Of a DNA stretch of 15,815 nucleotides, positions 1-7,704 are shown piece after piece (the stretch's first letter is position 1; every line of letters starts with the position of its first letter). This DNA is from UBA922 sp964571295 (lineage in GTDB: Bacteria; Patescibacteriota; Patescibacteriia; Magasanikbacterales; UBA922), in assembly GCA_964571295.1 (NCBI GenBank), contig CAZNAO010000020.1, forward strand, positions 1-15,815. The letters run 5' to 3'. The notes below the pieces were generated by a model. It worked only from the letters and a program-made list of their open reading frames with translations, had not been told where the DNA came from and made no database searches. Made by a program: the position numbers and the translations under genes.

Positions 1-2477
1 ATCGTCGGATTGGTCGAGCTCGAAATATCGATTACCTGTACACTATTGTTAGCAAAGCTCGCCACATAGGCATAGTCCCCTGAAACTGCAAAACCAAACG
101 CTTGACTCAATGCAGTTGTAGAAACCACAGAACCTGTGAGACGCGGTGGATGAAAGTTTAAAAATAGCTGCGGCGCTTCATTTTCTTTTTCAATAGTCAC
201 GTCTCCATCTTCTCCCGCCACGACAGACAACCCCCCACCATCTACATGGATACTCGAAGTTGTGATTCCCAAACCACCTTCATATACATAATTTACTAAC
301 ACACACCCTCCCCCTCCTCCACCATACTCTGTTGGAACAGGATCAGGATCTACCCCATTATTCCCGCCGCGCACAAAAATTTCCCCCTCACCTGAAATGG
401 TGGGAGCATATAATTTCACCCCACCACCGGATCCTCCACCGGAAAGTGACTCAAATACGAAGTCAACACCTATAAAAAAACCATACCCACCCCCTTCACC
501 CTCTGCCAAAATATTCCCCTCAAGTGTGAGGGTATCACTTGCAACCAACCATACCATTCCTCCACCATTTCCACCTGAAATTCCTGTACCAGAATCAAAA
601 TAACCTGAACTTCCGCCGGAGCCAAGTGTCCTAGGATTTGAAGCGTCGCAATACGCGCTTCCACCTGCACCCGCAGAAGATCCGTCAGGATTATTTGCCA
701 TACCCCCTCCTCCGTGACCAGCACCCACCGCAATACCGTATGCATATTCTCCCCCGCCCGGACCATTTCCATCCTCACCATTAGTTCCGCCAGCAAAACC
801 TTTTCCTGAAACGTCAATTACTGATGCTCCGGTAATTTCAATATCTTCTGCCTGAATATTCACCATATGGGTTGGCGTATTACCCAAACCCTCATGCGAT
901 CCGTGTGTCACCCTCCCACCACCGTCTGCGGTAAAATTTTTCACCACAAAAGGAGTGCTTGTGGCAAACCCTCTCATATCAAACGTTGCACCCATCGATA
1001 TGGTGAAATTGAGTGTAGACGATAACTCAGTATCGATATCCACAATACTACCACCTTCGTGAAGCTCAATCGTAACATCTTGTATCAAAGCATCCGCATC
1101 AATCTTTAACGTACCTCCATCTTCAATCTTTAATGTACCTGATGGACTACTCCCTGCAAACGGTGTTGAACTCGTAAGTATCAAAGTCTTTCCTGTACCA
1201 ACAGTGTATATTGAAGAAGTTGAAATTGAGAGCGTATCAAATGTAAATTCATCTTCTGATTGCGGTGTTTCTGCCGCAAGAGAAAGCGTGCTTGAACTAT
1301 TATCAATATTTGATAGGTAAAGTTTTCGGACCGAATCATCCTGTTTTTGTATAAATATCGTTCCGGCACCTCCACGTTGATACCCATACCCACCATACGC
1401 CTGAATCATGTCAGCCGTAACGGAATTTGATGTCCCATATGAAATAAGTACACATCCACCGCCACCACCACCTCCATCGCCACTTGTCTGATTAGTCCAA
1501 TCACCAACAGAATCACCTCCCGACATGTCAAATAATTCCGGAGTTCCTGAAATAACATCAGCAGAAAGAATAATTCCACCTCCGCCGCCACCACCTCCCG
1601 CATCATTATTATCTCCTTCATCTTCTGATCCACCACCTTTCCCTAGAACAATCCCATTGACGACCAATTCATCGCTCGCGGCCAATTCCAAAAAAGATCC
1701 GCCACCACCAATATGATTGTACCCTGGCCCACCTCCCGCACCACCTGAGCCAATTGTGCCAGGTTGCTTGATATTACAATACCCAGTTCCACCTAGATCT
1801 CCTTGTGCATCCATACCACCATTTCCTGCATGCGCACCACCTGATCCATTTGGTCCTGTTCCGAAAATTCCCGGCCCAATACCCTGTCCGTCAGTATTAG
1901 ACTCGCCACCCAAAAAGCCAGACCAATTAGTACCTCGTATATCAACATACCCCCCAGACTCGATAATAATGTTCTCTGCATTAAAACTGATCGGAGCTAT
2001 TGATGTAGAAGTATTCATATAAAATGGCACCAGTGCGGTCCCTGAACCTATTGTCAAAGTACCCTGAATTGTCTGGGAGCTTACAAAACTAAAATTTCCA
2101 GGCTCGCCGTCAAAGGTCTCCATCGTAATATCACCACCAGACCCAATTGTTCCCAACAACACAAAAGTACCCCCATTATCTTTATTCATGTTTTGGAGTG
2201 TCAGTGATGCAAAATAAATAGTAGATGTTGCACTCACGTACACTGGTCCATTGGTTTCAAGATCAATCACTACATGATCAGACTCAGTAGGAACCTGTCC
2301 ACCACTCCAATTTGTTGGATCTTCCCAATACCCAAACCCCGAACCAACCCACGTAATCGTATCCGCTTTTGCAAATGGAATAAAAAATCCTAAAAACCCA
2401 AATGCAAAATGGTTTAGTAGTGCTAATACTAAACCTGAGACTAGGGCAAGCCGTTGATAGAATTTCAATTTGGCCAT
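1..2477 (-). CDS. Large Gly-rich secreted surface protein with LVIVD-type propeller (3' end outside window)
   Basis: One reading frame stays open from ATG 2477 to the left edge: 825 codons with no stop. An in-frame TAA lies three codons upstream, which fixes the start. Residues 1-38 form a signal peptide or anchor: basic start, hydrophobic 11-35, then AKA. Residues 43-72 carry a W-rich motif (WVGSG, then NWSGG, then VP). Two related Gly-rich modules follow at about 169-348 and 545-732, each with GSGG runs, a YC pair and a GGGGCVL block. They are joined by a Ser/Thr-rich beta segment. Residues 795-825 (YAYVASFANNSVQVIDIS) match the LVIVD repeat, so a beta-propeller probably continues past the edge. 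Residue composition and signal suggest an exported cell-surface or adhesive protein; no enzymatic motif is seen. The frame and secretion are secure, the function is inference. Confidence 0.85.
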   Translation of the reverse strand, partial: MAKLKFYQRLALVSGLVLALLNHFAFGFLGFFIPFAKADTITWVGSGFGYWEDPTNWSGGQVPTESDHVVIDLETNGPVYVSATSTIYFASLTLQNMNKDNGGTFVLLGTIGSGGDITMETFDGEPGNFSFVSSQTIQGTLTIGSGTALVPFYMNTSTSIAPISFNAENIIIESGGYVDIRGTNWSGFLGGESNTDGQGIGPGIFGTGPNGSGGAHAGNGGMDAQGDLGGTGYCNIKQPGTIGSGGAGGGPGYNHIGGGGSFLELAASDELVVNGIVLGKGGGSEDEGDNNDAGGGGGGGGIILSADVISGTPELFDMSGGDSVGDWTNQTSGDGGGGGGGCVLISYGTSNSVTADMIQAYGGYGYQRGGAGTIFIQKQDDSVRKLYLSNIDNSSSTLSLAAETPQSEDEFTFDTLSISTSSIYTVGTGKTLILTSSTPFAGSSPSGTLKIEDGGTLKIDADALIQDVTIELHEGGSIVDIDTELSSTLNFTISMGATFDMRGFATSTPFVVKNFTADGGGRVTHGSHEGLGNTPTHMVNIQAEDIEITGASVIDVSGKGFAGGTNGEDGNGPGGGEYAYGIAVGAGHGGGGMANNPDGSSAGAGGSAYCDASNPRTLGSGGSSGYFDSGTGISGGNGGGMVWLVASDTLTLEGNILAEGEGGGYGFFIGVDFVFESLSGGGSGGGVKLYAPTISGEGEIFVRGGNNGVDPDPVPTEYGGGGGGCVLVNYVYEGGLGITTSSIHVDGGGLSVVAGEDGDVTIEKENEAPQLFLNFHPPRLTGSVVSTTALSQAFGFAVSGDYAYVASFANNSVQVIDISSSTNPT

Positions 2478-2505
2478 GCAACATTATGCATAATTCTCCA
2501 TCTAA

Positions 2506-2514
2506 AGTATAGCA
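2506..2514 (-). promoter_or_regulatory. Extended -10 promoter for the Gly-rich surface gene
   Basis: On the minus strand TGCTATACT fits an extended -10 (TGn plus TATACT, hexamer at 2506-2511), 28 bases before the ATG. The -35 region is poor (TTCTGA at 17 bp). A GGAGAA stands at 2494-2499, but it is 16 bases from the ATG and close to the predicted transcription start, so it is unlikely to be a normal ribosome binding site. Confidence 0.4.
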
Positions 2515-2550
2515 TACCTTATTCGAAATCAGAAAGTTATCATATATAAC

Positions 2551-2577
2551 AAAAAAGCTCTCGCGTGACCGAAAGCT
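2551..2577 (-). terminator. Intrinsic terminator after gdhA
   Basis: On the minus strand AGCTTTC (2577-2571) pairs with GAGAGCT (2562-2556), with one G-T pair and an 8-base loop, followed by TTTTTT. It lies 45 bases after the gdhA stop and separates gdhA from the surface gene's promoter. The other side also carries a T run on the plus strand, but no plus-strand gene reads into it. Confidence 0.65.
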
Positions 2578-2622
2578 TAATTTTTTTATTTACCTCTTAA
2601 GAGTTCACTACTCGCAAACGTA

Positions 2623-3843
2623 TTATAGCTTTTTTACAATCCGCTTGATCGCCTGTATAAATGCGGCTTTTCGAAGCGAGATCCCATATTCTTCACTGGT
2701 ATTCCAGATATCTTCAAACGCAACCTTCATCGCGCTTTTCAGTTTCGAGAGTACTACCTCTTCTGTCCAATGTTCTCCGCGAGTATTTTGCTGCCATTCG
2801 AAACAACTAACAGTAACTCCGCCCGCATTTGCAAGCACATCTGGAACAATCACGATACCTTTCCCGGAGAGTATTTCATCAGCCTCGGGGGTCGTCGGAC
2901 CATTCGCAAGCTCAAGAATGGTTTTTGCTTTAATGTTTCCGGCATTTTCAGAAGTAATGACACTTTCAAGAGCCGCCGGAATAAGAATATCGACCGGAAG
3001 CTCAAGCAGTTCATCATTTGCAATACTTTCGGCAAATGCAAAATTGAGCACACTACCATGCGTGCGTTTATGCTCCTTTAGAGCTACCAAGTCAAGACCT
3101 GATGCATTATATACCCCCCCTTTTGAGTCTGAGACAGCTACGATCTTATATCCAATTCCGGCCAAAATTTCTGCCATATGACTACCCGCATTACCAAACC
3201 CTTGAATCGCAATCGTAGTAGTCCCCGGAATAAATCCTTTTTTCTTCGATAATTCTTCGACACAATATACCCCTCCTTGTGCAGTTGCATATTCACGGAC
3301 TTCTGAACCGCCTTCGGATAGAGATTTCCCAGTAATCACCCCGGGATCTTTTTTTCCTGCACAGGTTTCAAATTCATCTCTCATCCAGCCCATGATTTCC
3401 CCAGTGGTATATACATCCGGAGCCGGCACGTCGATATCCGAACCGAGATAGCGCCAGAGCTGCCGCACATAGCCACGTGACAATTTTTCAAGTTCAGTCT
3501 TTGACAGTTTTTTTGGGTCAACAATTATTCCGCCTTTACCTCCGCCAAGCGGAAGCCCGAGTGCTGCGCATTTGATCGTCATCCAGAATGACAATGCCTT
3601 TACTTCATCATACGTAACTCCCCAATGATACCGAATACCTCCTTTGTACGGACCGAGTGCATTATTATACTGCGCACGATACCCGGTAAATACATGGGTT
3701 TCTCCCGAATCCATTATCACAGGGATTGAAACTTCAATTACTCGATCAGGATGAGACAAGAGCTCAACTTTTTCTGGTGTAAGTCTCATCACACCCGCCG
3801 CTTTTTTGAGCTGTTCCATTGCGTTCTCAAAGGCTGTTTTCAT
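2623..3843 (-). CDS. gdhA: Glutamate dehydrogenase (Glu/Leu/Phe/Val family)
   Basis: 406 aa. Catalyses reversible oxidative deamination of an amino acid, most likely glutamate to 2-oxoglutarate plus ammonia, in the cytoplasm. The N-terminal substrate domain has KGGIRYH (67-73), MTIKCA (88-93) and PLGGGKGGI (98-106), giving the expected lysines K67, K91 and K103, and PAPD with catalytic Asp143. The C-terminal Rossmann domain has GFGNAG (215-220) and VSDSKGG (238-244). Length is normal for the hexameric bacterial enzymes. The ATG lies 9 bases after the stop of the DUF4349 gene, so the two are probably one transcript, ending at the hairpin at 2551-2577. The family is certain; glutamate rather than leucine as substrate, and NAD versus NADP, are inferred only. 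No Shine-Dalgarno sequence precedes the start. Confidence 0.93.
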   Translation of the reverse strand: MKTAFENAMEQLKKAAGVMRLTPEKVELLSHPDRVIEVSIPVIMDSGETHVFTGYRAQYNNALGPYKGGIRYHWGVTYDEVKALSFWMTIKCAALGLPLGGGKGGIIVDPKKLSKTELEKLSRGYVRQLWRYLGSDIDVPAPDVYTTGEIMGWMRDEFETCAGKKDPGVITGKSLSEGGSEVREYATAQGGVYCVEELSKKKGFIPGTTTIAIQGFGNAGSHMAEILAGIGYKIVAVSDSKGGVYNASGLDLVALKEHKRTHGSVLNFAFAESIANDELLELPVDILIPAALESVITSENAGNIKAKTILELANGPTTPEADEILSGKGIVIVPDVLANAGGVTVSCFEWQQNTRGEHWTEEVVLSKLKSAMKVAFEDIWNTSEEYGISLRKAAFIQAIKRIVKKL

Positions 3844-3852
3844 AGGTATTCA

Positions 3853-4800
3853 TTATTTTTTATTTTGTATTTTTCTCCACATTACCCAACCTATAATTAT
3901 TACCGCGCCCCATACCGGCGCAAAGACTATGGTCTTCACGACCACACTTACCAATTCCTTACCAAAGGATACCAGTGACCTCAATGCTTCTTTCACTTCG
4001 CCTTTGAACTTCCAGTCATCGGTCTCATCAAGAACCGGCAAGGAGGCGCTGTTACCGGAGATATATACCGTAATCGTCGAGTACTCAGCACTTTCACTTA
4101 GATATTTCCTTCGTCCTTCAAGGCTCTCAATTTGCGAACGGATATTCGTCAATTCACGCTGCACAGCGAGGGTGTCCTGAATAGTGGTCGCACGTTTCAT
4201 GATTTCGAGAAATTGTGCTTCCCCTGCCTTCAGATTGGTCAGCTGCGCATCTAAATCCACATATTCTTCAGTCACATCCTGTCCATTCACGGTCTCGCTT
4301 TCGACTACACCGACTTCACGAATTTTTGCAATTACCGCATTGAATGAATCTGCTGGTACCCGGACGACAACCGTCGCATTAGGAGCCGCACTCATATTGT
4401 AGAGCTGATTCGAAACCACAATTCCCTTTTGTTCTTCTGCCGCGTATGCAATCTTGTCTGCAACTCCAGCGACATCATCTACACGCATTGAGAAACTTGC
4501 AGTCTTAATGATCATACGATTATCAACCGTCGTGATTCCACCTGACCCGCCGCTCGGTGGATATGGCATTGGTGGCGCAATTTTTTGCATAACTCCCCCA
4601 TCGCCGTACGCCACATCTCGCTCGCCCGCGATTTCTTCAATCGTCATCATTGGTGCGGCACTGCCTACCACACTGTTCATACCCATATCCTCGCTCTGAT
4701 ATATCCGCTTTGAATCAAGTGTATTATAGAGCGCTACGATTGCGATCAGTGTGATGACCGACCCGATCACAATACCTCGACTATGCATTGGATATTTCAT
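3853..4800 (-). CDS. DUF4349-type membrane-anchored protein
   Basis: 315 aa. An N-terminal membrane segment (about 8-26) is followed by a Gly/Pro-rich linker (65-90). The core (95-250) shows the DUF4349 pattern: IIKTASFSMRVDDV, then VRVPADSFNAVI, then DVTEEYVDLDAQLTNLKAGE. A coiled-coil helix (about 183-235) and a closing beta strand (YSTITVYI) follow. A second hydrophobic helix (about 284-307) ends in a basic tail. The likely topology is an extracytoplasmic core held by two membrane segments. DUF4349 proteins have no settled function to my knowledge; a role in the envelope is inference. The gene is 9 bases upstream of gdhA and has its own extended -10 at 4827-4835. No ribosome binding site is visible before the ATG. 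Confidence 0.88.
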   Translation of the reverse strand: MKYPMHSRGIVIGSVITLIAIVALYNTLDSKRIYQSEDMGMNSVVGSAAPMMTIEEIAGERDVAYGDGGVMQKIAPPMPYPPSGGSGGITTVDNRMIIKTASFSMRVDDVAGVADKIAYAAEEQKGIVVSNQLYNMSAAPNATVVVRVPADSFNAVIAKIREVGVVESETVNGQDVTEEYVDLDAQLTNLKAGEAQFLEIMKRATTIQDTLAVQRELTNIRSQIESLEGRRKYLSESAEYSTITVYISGNSASLPVLDETDDWKFKGEVKEALRSLVSFGKELVSVVVKTIVFAPVWGAVIIIGWVMWRKIQNKK

Positions 4801-4826
4801 ATAGTGAAATTAAAAATTCGTATTCC

Positions 4827-4835
4827 AGTATAACA
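4827..4835 (-). promoter_or_regulatory. Extended -10 promoter before DUF4349-gdhA
   Basis: TGTTATACT on the minus strand, the same TGn-TATACT form as before the Gly-rich surface gene. The hexamer (4827-4832) ends 26 bases before the ATG at 4800. It begins 4 bases after the foot of the trxA hairpin. The -35 region lies in that hairpin and has no good match. Confidence 0.4.
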
Positions 4836-4839
4836 CACA

Positions 4840-4867
4840 AAGCCCTGCCTTTGGTAAAGCAGGGCTT
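4840..4867 (-). terminator. Hairpin terminator after trxA
   Basis: A perfect 9-bp stem, AAGCCCTGC with GCAGGGCTT (4859-4867 and 4840-4848), has a 10-base loop and starts 16 bases after the trxA stop. On the minus strand the tail is TTGTGTGTTATA, a weak U tract, so termination may be partial. Confidence 0.55.
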
Positions 4868-4883
4868 ACTTGTATCTCATGAA

Positions 4884-5213
4884 TTAGGCTTTGTATTTCT
4901 CCAACACTTCTTCCAACCTGCCTTTCGGAACTCCGCCGACTACCTGTTCTACAACCTTTCCATCTTTGAACACAATAAAGGTCGGGATACTCATCACTCG
5001 GTATTGATTCGCAATGGTTCCATTTTCGTCCACATTGAGTTTTCCCACTTTGATACCTTTTTCCGCGTATTCGTGTGCGAGCTCCTCAATAATCGGCCCC
5101 ATCTGCTGACATGGTCCGCACCACGGTGCCCAAAAATCCACCAGGACAGGAGTGGATGAACCGAGAACCTCCTCCTCGAAATTTGCTTCAGTAATGGTCT
5201 GATATGCTGACAT
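4884..5213 (-). CDS. trxA: Thioredoxin
   Basis: 109 aa, normal thioredoxin length and no signal peptide, so cytoplasmic. It reduces disulphides in target proteins using the active-site pair in WCGPC (31-35; Cys32 and Cys35). The cis-proline loop is SIPTF (Pro77), and FKDGKVVEQVVGG (82-94) is the usual C-terminal beta hairpin. It lies between infB and the DUF4349 gene on the same strand, with its own likely promoter at 5244-5272 and a hairpin downstream. It may accept electrons from a thioredoxin reductase coded elsewhere; none is in the window. No Shine-Dalgarno sequence is visible. Confidence 0.97.
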   Translation of the reverse strand: MSAYQTITEANFEEEVLGSSTPVLVDFWAPWCGPCQQMGPIIEELAHEYAEKGIKVGKLNVDENGTIANQYRVMSIPTFIVFKDGKVVEQVVGGVPKGRLEEVLEKYKA

Positions 5214-5243
5214 ACGTCTATAATGATTAAGAATAGCTCAGGT

Positions 5244-5272
5244 ATTTTACGCCAAATAAAAAAACACTACAA
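5244..5272 (-). promoter_or_regulatory. Promoter for trxA
   Basis: Minus strand: TTGTAG (5272-5267), 17-bp T-rich spacer, TAAAAT (5249-5244), 30 bases before the trxA ATG. The -10 matches 5 of 6 and the -35 only 3 of 6. Confidence 0.45.
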
Positions 5273-5312
5273 GTTGTGGATAAAATTGCTTTTACACACA
5301 AAATATAGTGTT
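5254..5312 (-). terminator. Possible weak terminator after infB
   Basis: Minus strand: AACACTA (5312-5306) can pair with TAGTGTT (5269-5263), followed by a T-rich run to 5254. The loop is 36 bases, long for an intrinsic terminator, and the 3' arm overlaps the proposed trxA -35, so this is only a suggestion. Confidence 0.25.
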
Positions 5313-5322
5313 ACCAAAAGTA

Positions 5323-7353
5323 TTAGTTTTTCTCAAACACGATCTCACGAGCCTTGGTCTCTTCAGAATACAGCTCGAGCACATCACCCACTTCGATTCT
5401 GGTACCACCTTCAAATTTGAGCCCGCATTCAGTTCCCTTGATAACTTCCTTCACCGAAGCAGATCCCACTTTACAATCCGTGATCTTACCTTTACTGATT
5501 GCCACTCCTTCACGTTTTACACGAGCCAGCGATGATTTCACCGCCTTACCCACCTCGACACGTCCACCAACAATCATCGAATCTTTCTCTTTTCTAAAAA
5601 TGGCAAGTACTTTGAAATTTCCGATTTCAGTTACGATCTTCTCATCACTCAGGAGTTTTCCCAATTCTTCTTTGACCCAGTTGATTACGTTATAGATAAT
5701 ACTGTATTCGGTAAAAGGTACGTTCTCCTCGCGAATCAAGTCTTTCCCCACGAGGTTCGGCACTACATTGAACCCGATAATATGCGCATCTGCGGCTTTT
5801 GCTTTCTTCACGTCATCTTCGGTTACGTTTCCCAATCCTTTCCCAATTATTTTTACTCCCACCTCAGGGTGTTTGATTTTTGAGAGGGACGCGATGATCG
5901 CTTCAAGCGATCCCAACACATCAGCCTTGACCAAGACATTGAGCGTCTTCTTACCTTCTTCATCCGGAGTATTTTGCGAATCGGCGATACTCGCCTTATC
6001 TGCCCCAGTCTGTTCCACTCGTTTTTTCTTTACATCAATTTCAATTGCAGTTGATTCTTTTGACAAATCAAGTACATCTCCGACTTCTGGCGCCACTTTG
6101 AAACCGACAATCTGTACCGGTACTGAAGGACCAGCACTATCGATCATGTCGCCCATATAATTTTTCATCGCACGAACACGCCCGTAAATTTCATTGTTTA
6201 CCACAATTTTATCTCCACGCTTCAAGGTTCCTGCCTGAATAAGTACACTTGCCACAGGCCCCGCACTCTTGTCGACATTTGATTCAATCACGGTTCCAAT
6301 TGCCGGCAAGGTCGGGTCAGCCTTGATCATGTCACCTTGCACGTCTGCAACCAACAAGAGTACATCAAGCAATTTATCGATATTCAATTTTTCTTTTGCG
6401 GAAATTTCAACCATAGGTACCGAGCCGCCCCATTCTTCAGGAATTACCTCATGAGTCGAGAGGTCGCTCTTGGTTTTCTGCACATCGGCCGCCGGTTTGT
6501 CGATCTTATTAATCGCAACGACCAGGGGCAGTTTTGCTGCTTTGATAATTTTGATCGCTTCCACCGTCTGCGGCTTCACACTATCATCTGCCGCCACCAC
6601 CAAAATCGCAATATCCGCAATGCGGGCACCCCGAGAACGCATCATACTGAATGCTTCGTGTCCCGGAGTATCAATGAAGGTAATCGCACGTTCTGCTTTG
6701 GTCTTTGGGTCTTTCCAGACAGTCTGGTATGCACCGATATGCTGCGTGATACCACCGGCCTCAGTATCAATAATATTCGCTTTTCGGATAGTATCAAGCA
6801 ATTTGGTCTTTCCATGGTCAACATGTCCCATGACCACAATGACTGGGGCTCGAGGTTCCAAATGTGTCCCCTGTGATAATGCAGTTTCGAGGCTCTCAAC
6901 ACGAGACGTTTCTTTGTGGACTTCTTCTACCCCTTCTTCTTCTTTATTTACTGAAAAACCCAATTCTTCAGCAAGAATTGCAGCTGTATCAAAATCGATG
7001 TCCTGATTCTGGTTTGCCAAAATACCATTTTTCATGAGTTCCATGATAATCTGAGAGGTGGGCATACTGAGACGCTCAGCAAATTCACGAACCGTAAGTC
7101 GTGCAGGCAAAGTCACTGACTGACCCATCTGTTTTCGGAGCTCCCGCTCTTTTAACTTTTTCTCCTCAAGCTCTCGTCGTTTTTTTTCTTCCAGATCCTT
7201 CTTGATAAAGCGCCACTTATGCATTACCTGCTGCGCAGTCTTATCATCGATCTTGATTGCTTTTTTACCAATATCAAAACCGTACTGCGGTAAAAGTTCA
7301 AGCAGTTCTGTAGTATTAATTCGGAGTTGTCGTGCAAGTTCAGTAACATTCAT
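5323..7353 (-). CDS. infB: Translation initiation factor IF-2
   Basis: 676 aa. A GTPase that places initiator tRNA on the 30S subunit and promotes 50S joining. Two IF2_N modules are seen (1-50 and 84-133), separated by a charged helix (about 50-76, KKDLEEKKRRELEEKKL). The G domain has G1 GHVDHGKT (176-183), GGITQHIGAY (200-209), G3 DTPGHEAF (228-235), G4 NKID (282-285) and G5 SAKE. Beta-barrel and IF2 C-terminal domains follow, with the last residues at FEKN. The N-terminal region is short compared with E. coli, as in many compact genomes. It is not beside nusA or rbfA, unlike the common operon. A strong promoter lies at 7378-7406, and the ATG has no Shine-Dalgarno sequence (GAAGTCCTT precedes it). 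Confidence 0.97.
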   Translation of the reverse strand: MNVTELARQLRINTTELLELLPQYGFDIGKKAIKIDDKTAQQVMHKWRFIKKDLEEKKRRELEEKKLKERELRKQMGQSVTLPARLTVREFAERLSMPTSQIIMELMKNGILANQNQDIDFDTAAILAEELGFSVNKEEEGVEEVHKETSRVESLETALSQGTHLEPRAPVIVVMGHVDHGKTKLLDTIRKANIIDTEAGGITQHIGAYQTVWKDPKTKAERAITFIDTPGHEAFSMMRSRGARIADIAILVVAADDSVKPQTVEAIKIIKAAKLPLVVAINKIDKPAADVQKTKSDLSTHEVIPEEWGGSVPMVEISAKEKLNIDKLLDVLLLVADVQGDMIKADPTLPAIGTVIESNVDKSAGPVASVLIQAGTLKRGDKIVVNNEIYGRVRAMKNYMGDMIDSAGPSVPVQIVGFKVAPEVGDVLDLSKESTAIEIDVKKKRVEQTGADKASIADSQNTPDEEGKKTLNVLVKADVLGSLEAIIASLSKIKHPEVGVKIIGKGLGNVTEDDVKKAKAADAHIIGFNVVPNLVGKDLIREENVPFTEYSIIYNVINWVKEELGKLLSDEKIVTEIGNFKVLAIFRKEKDSMIVGGRVEVGKAVKSSLARVKREGVAISKGKITDCKVGSASVKEVIKGTECGLKFEGGTRIEVGDVLELYSEETKAREIVFEKN

Positions 7354-7377
7354 AAGGACTTCAATAAAAGTATTGAG

Positions 7378-7406
7378 AGTATAGCGGAAAAATTACACCC
7401 CGTCAA
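7378..7406 (-). promoter_or_regulatory. Strong sigma70-type promoter of infB
   Basis: Minus strand: TTGACG (7406-7401), 17-bp spacer, TATACT (7383-7378); 5 of 6 matches in each hexamer. The -10 is 24 bases before the infB ATG. It is divergent from the rny promoter, with the two -35 boxes 28 bp apart. Confidence 0.8.
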
Positions 7407-7434
7407 CCATGATACACTTAAAATTAAGCAAAAA

Positions 7435-7463
7435 TTGACAGCTCAACACTTTTTTGCTACTAT
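7435..7463 (+). promoter_or_regulatory. Promoter of rny
   Basis: TTGACA (7435-7440, perfect), 17-bp spacer, TACTAT (7458-7463, 4 of 6). An alternative -10, TATAGT at 7461-7466, would give a 20-bp spacer. It predicts a transcript with a leader of about 235 bases before the rny ATG. Confidence 0.65.
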
Positions 7464-7704
7464 AGTGGTGTATTTTTAAGTCAAACCGTACTGAATGGTT
7501 TACTCGACTCGTGATTGATTTTTGCTCTAGAATACGCGAATTTGTACGACTATCTATGTACTTCCGACGATTTATTACTCACGATATTGTCCCGACACCC
7601 TGCTCAGTCTAGGGTTTTTGAGTATTCTTCGGAATTCTTCGCCACTTCCACCACAAACGATCTCGATGCCGTTGATAAGACCTTTTGTACTTGTTATTTT
7701 TTAT
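7464..7704 (+). promoter_or_regulatory. Long rny 5' leader with hairpins
   Basis: No convincing gene lies here. Visible elements are a small hairpin AAACC/GGTTT (7483-7501); a terminator-like hairpin ACCCT/AGGGT (7597-7601 and 7611-7615, 9-base loop) running into TTTTT (7615-7619); and a C(TTCG)G tetraloop hairpin ATTC/GAAT (7624-7635). The leader could control RNase Y synthesis by attenuation or by RNA cleavage, but that is inference. Confidence 0.35.

Noticed and set aside
397..2022. Pro-rich plus-strand reading frames over the left region
   Set aside because: They are the antisense of Gly-rich codons (GGN reads as NCC). The continuous 825-codon minus-strand frame with a signal sequence explains the region.
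1..2477. Alternative genetic code (TGA as Gly)
   Set aside because: The very Gly-rich frame uses GGN only and contains no in-frame TGA, as do all other genes.
2645..3181. 178-codon plus-strand frame antisense to gdhA
   Set aside because: gdhA has complete catalytic motifs; the antisense frame has no recognisable feature.
5354..7006. Several antisense frames of 110-180 codons over infB
   Set aside because: Low-complexity shadows of infB codon usage, with no domains or promoters.
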